Assembly (NCBI RefSeq): GCF_042242105.1
Contig: NC_092032.1
Coordinates: 1,022,001 to 1,086,000, forward strand
DNA from: Pempheris klunzingeri
Taxonomy: Eukaryota; Chordata; Actinopteri; Acropomatiformes; Pempheridae
Length of the DNA stretch: 64,000 nt
Direction of reading: 5' to 3'
In this document: in pieces, positions 63,650 through 64,000 of the stretch
Layout: each line of letters starts with the position of its first letter
Position numbering within the stretch: position 1 is the first letter of the stretch
Program-made: the position numbers and the translations under genes
Notes under the pieces: generated by a model
The model's input: only the letters and a program-made list of their open reading frames with translations
The model's database searches: none
Told to the model about the DNA's origin: nothing

Positions 63650-64000
63650 AAGCGGCAAGACTGGAGAATGGAGGACCTTAGTGTCAATTCATTCTCTCTG
63701 CTAAAACAGCTGGCAGAGACTTAGCCATGTGAACAGTCTACAGTAATATCCAAGCAGGTAAAAACCAGCTGTGCGTGTGTGTTCGGCTGGCTGGGGACAA
63801 CTAAGACACTGCAGAAAAGACTTTTACAAAAATGCCCCCACTGCTGGAGAATTGAGACTAATCTTCACCAGGAAACCTAATGACAAGCGGCAAAACTGTT
63901 GCTCAGTAGTTCCTCCTCGGTACCTTGTCTATAACTATGTGAATAAAGCTCTGCTTTCTGGTTGATCAAAAGAAACAGACCAATGTTTCTGCATGTCTTA
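60763..64000. other. Right flank, no gene recognised
   Basis: No coding exon identified. It contains (GT)n at 61199-61210 and 63602-63647. It may continue the possible minus-strand 3' UTR described to its left. Confidence 0.35.

Overview
The window looks like nuclear DNA of a teleost fish, probably a percomorph. Four protein-coding genes can be read with confidence. All have vertebrate gene structure (GT-AG introns, AATAAA signals), and they sit in DNA full of microsatellites, minisatellites and remnants of L2-type LINEs, Tc1-like, piggyBac-like and Ty3/Gypsy elements. There is no sign of bacterial operons, CRISPR arrays or plasmid functions. Orthology calls rest on my recognition of the proteins, not on a database search.

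Layout. 1-18.3 kb: no recognised gene. It holds a possible orphan terminal exon at 571-719, several L2-LINE 3' fragments, a 203-bp piggyBac-type MITE with TTAA ends, a nested Tc1/LINE/Gypsy cluster at 11.8-13.8 kb, and two TIR elements at 15.87-16.94 kb. 18.3-33.6 kb: cnn3 (calponin 3) on the minus strand, seven coding exons, 329 aa, with a 12.4-kb first intron full of tandem repeats. 34.86-43.55 kb: alg14 on the minus strand, four coding exons, 216 aa, ending only 1.4 kb upstream of the cnn3 start codon; its second intron is mostly one 3-kb array of an 8-bp unit. 43.6-46.5 kb: a repeat-rich spacer between the divergent alg14 and steap2 genes, with a 450-bp pyrimidine tract. 46.58-52.6 kb: steap2 on the plus strand, five coding exons, 511 aa, with a probable 3' end near 52.6 kb. 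54.5-55.5 kb: mos on the minus strand, an uninterrupted 338-codon kinase ORF. 55.5-64 kb: no recognised coding exon; it holds a second copy of the 15.9-kb MITE, a 10-bp minisatellite, and AT-rich DNA that could be the 3' UTR of a minus-strand gene lying beyond the window.

The genes do not form one pathway: cnn3 is an actin-binding protein, alg14 an ER N-glycosylation subunit, steap2 a membrane metalloreductase and mos the germ-cell MAPK kinase kinase. The cnn3-alg14 neighbourhood is conserved with human chromosome 1. steap2 and mos lie on other human chromosomes, so this window spans a lineage-specific junction.

I found no unknown multi-gene system. The most notable signals are structural: a cnn3 intron that is about 78% (TG)n starting 11 nt after the 5' splice site, similar donor-proximal repeats in alg14 and steap2, the 3-kb alg14 intronic array, an L2 LINE carrying a 44-bp VNTR in its 3' UTR, and a MITE whose insertion can be read against an empty paralogous site in the same window.
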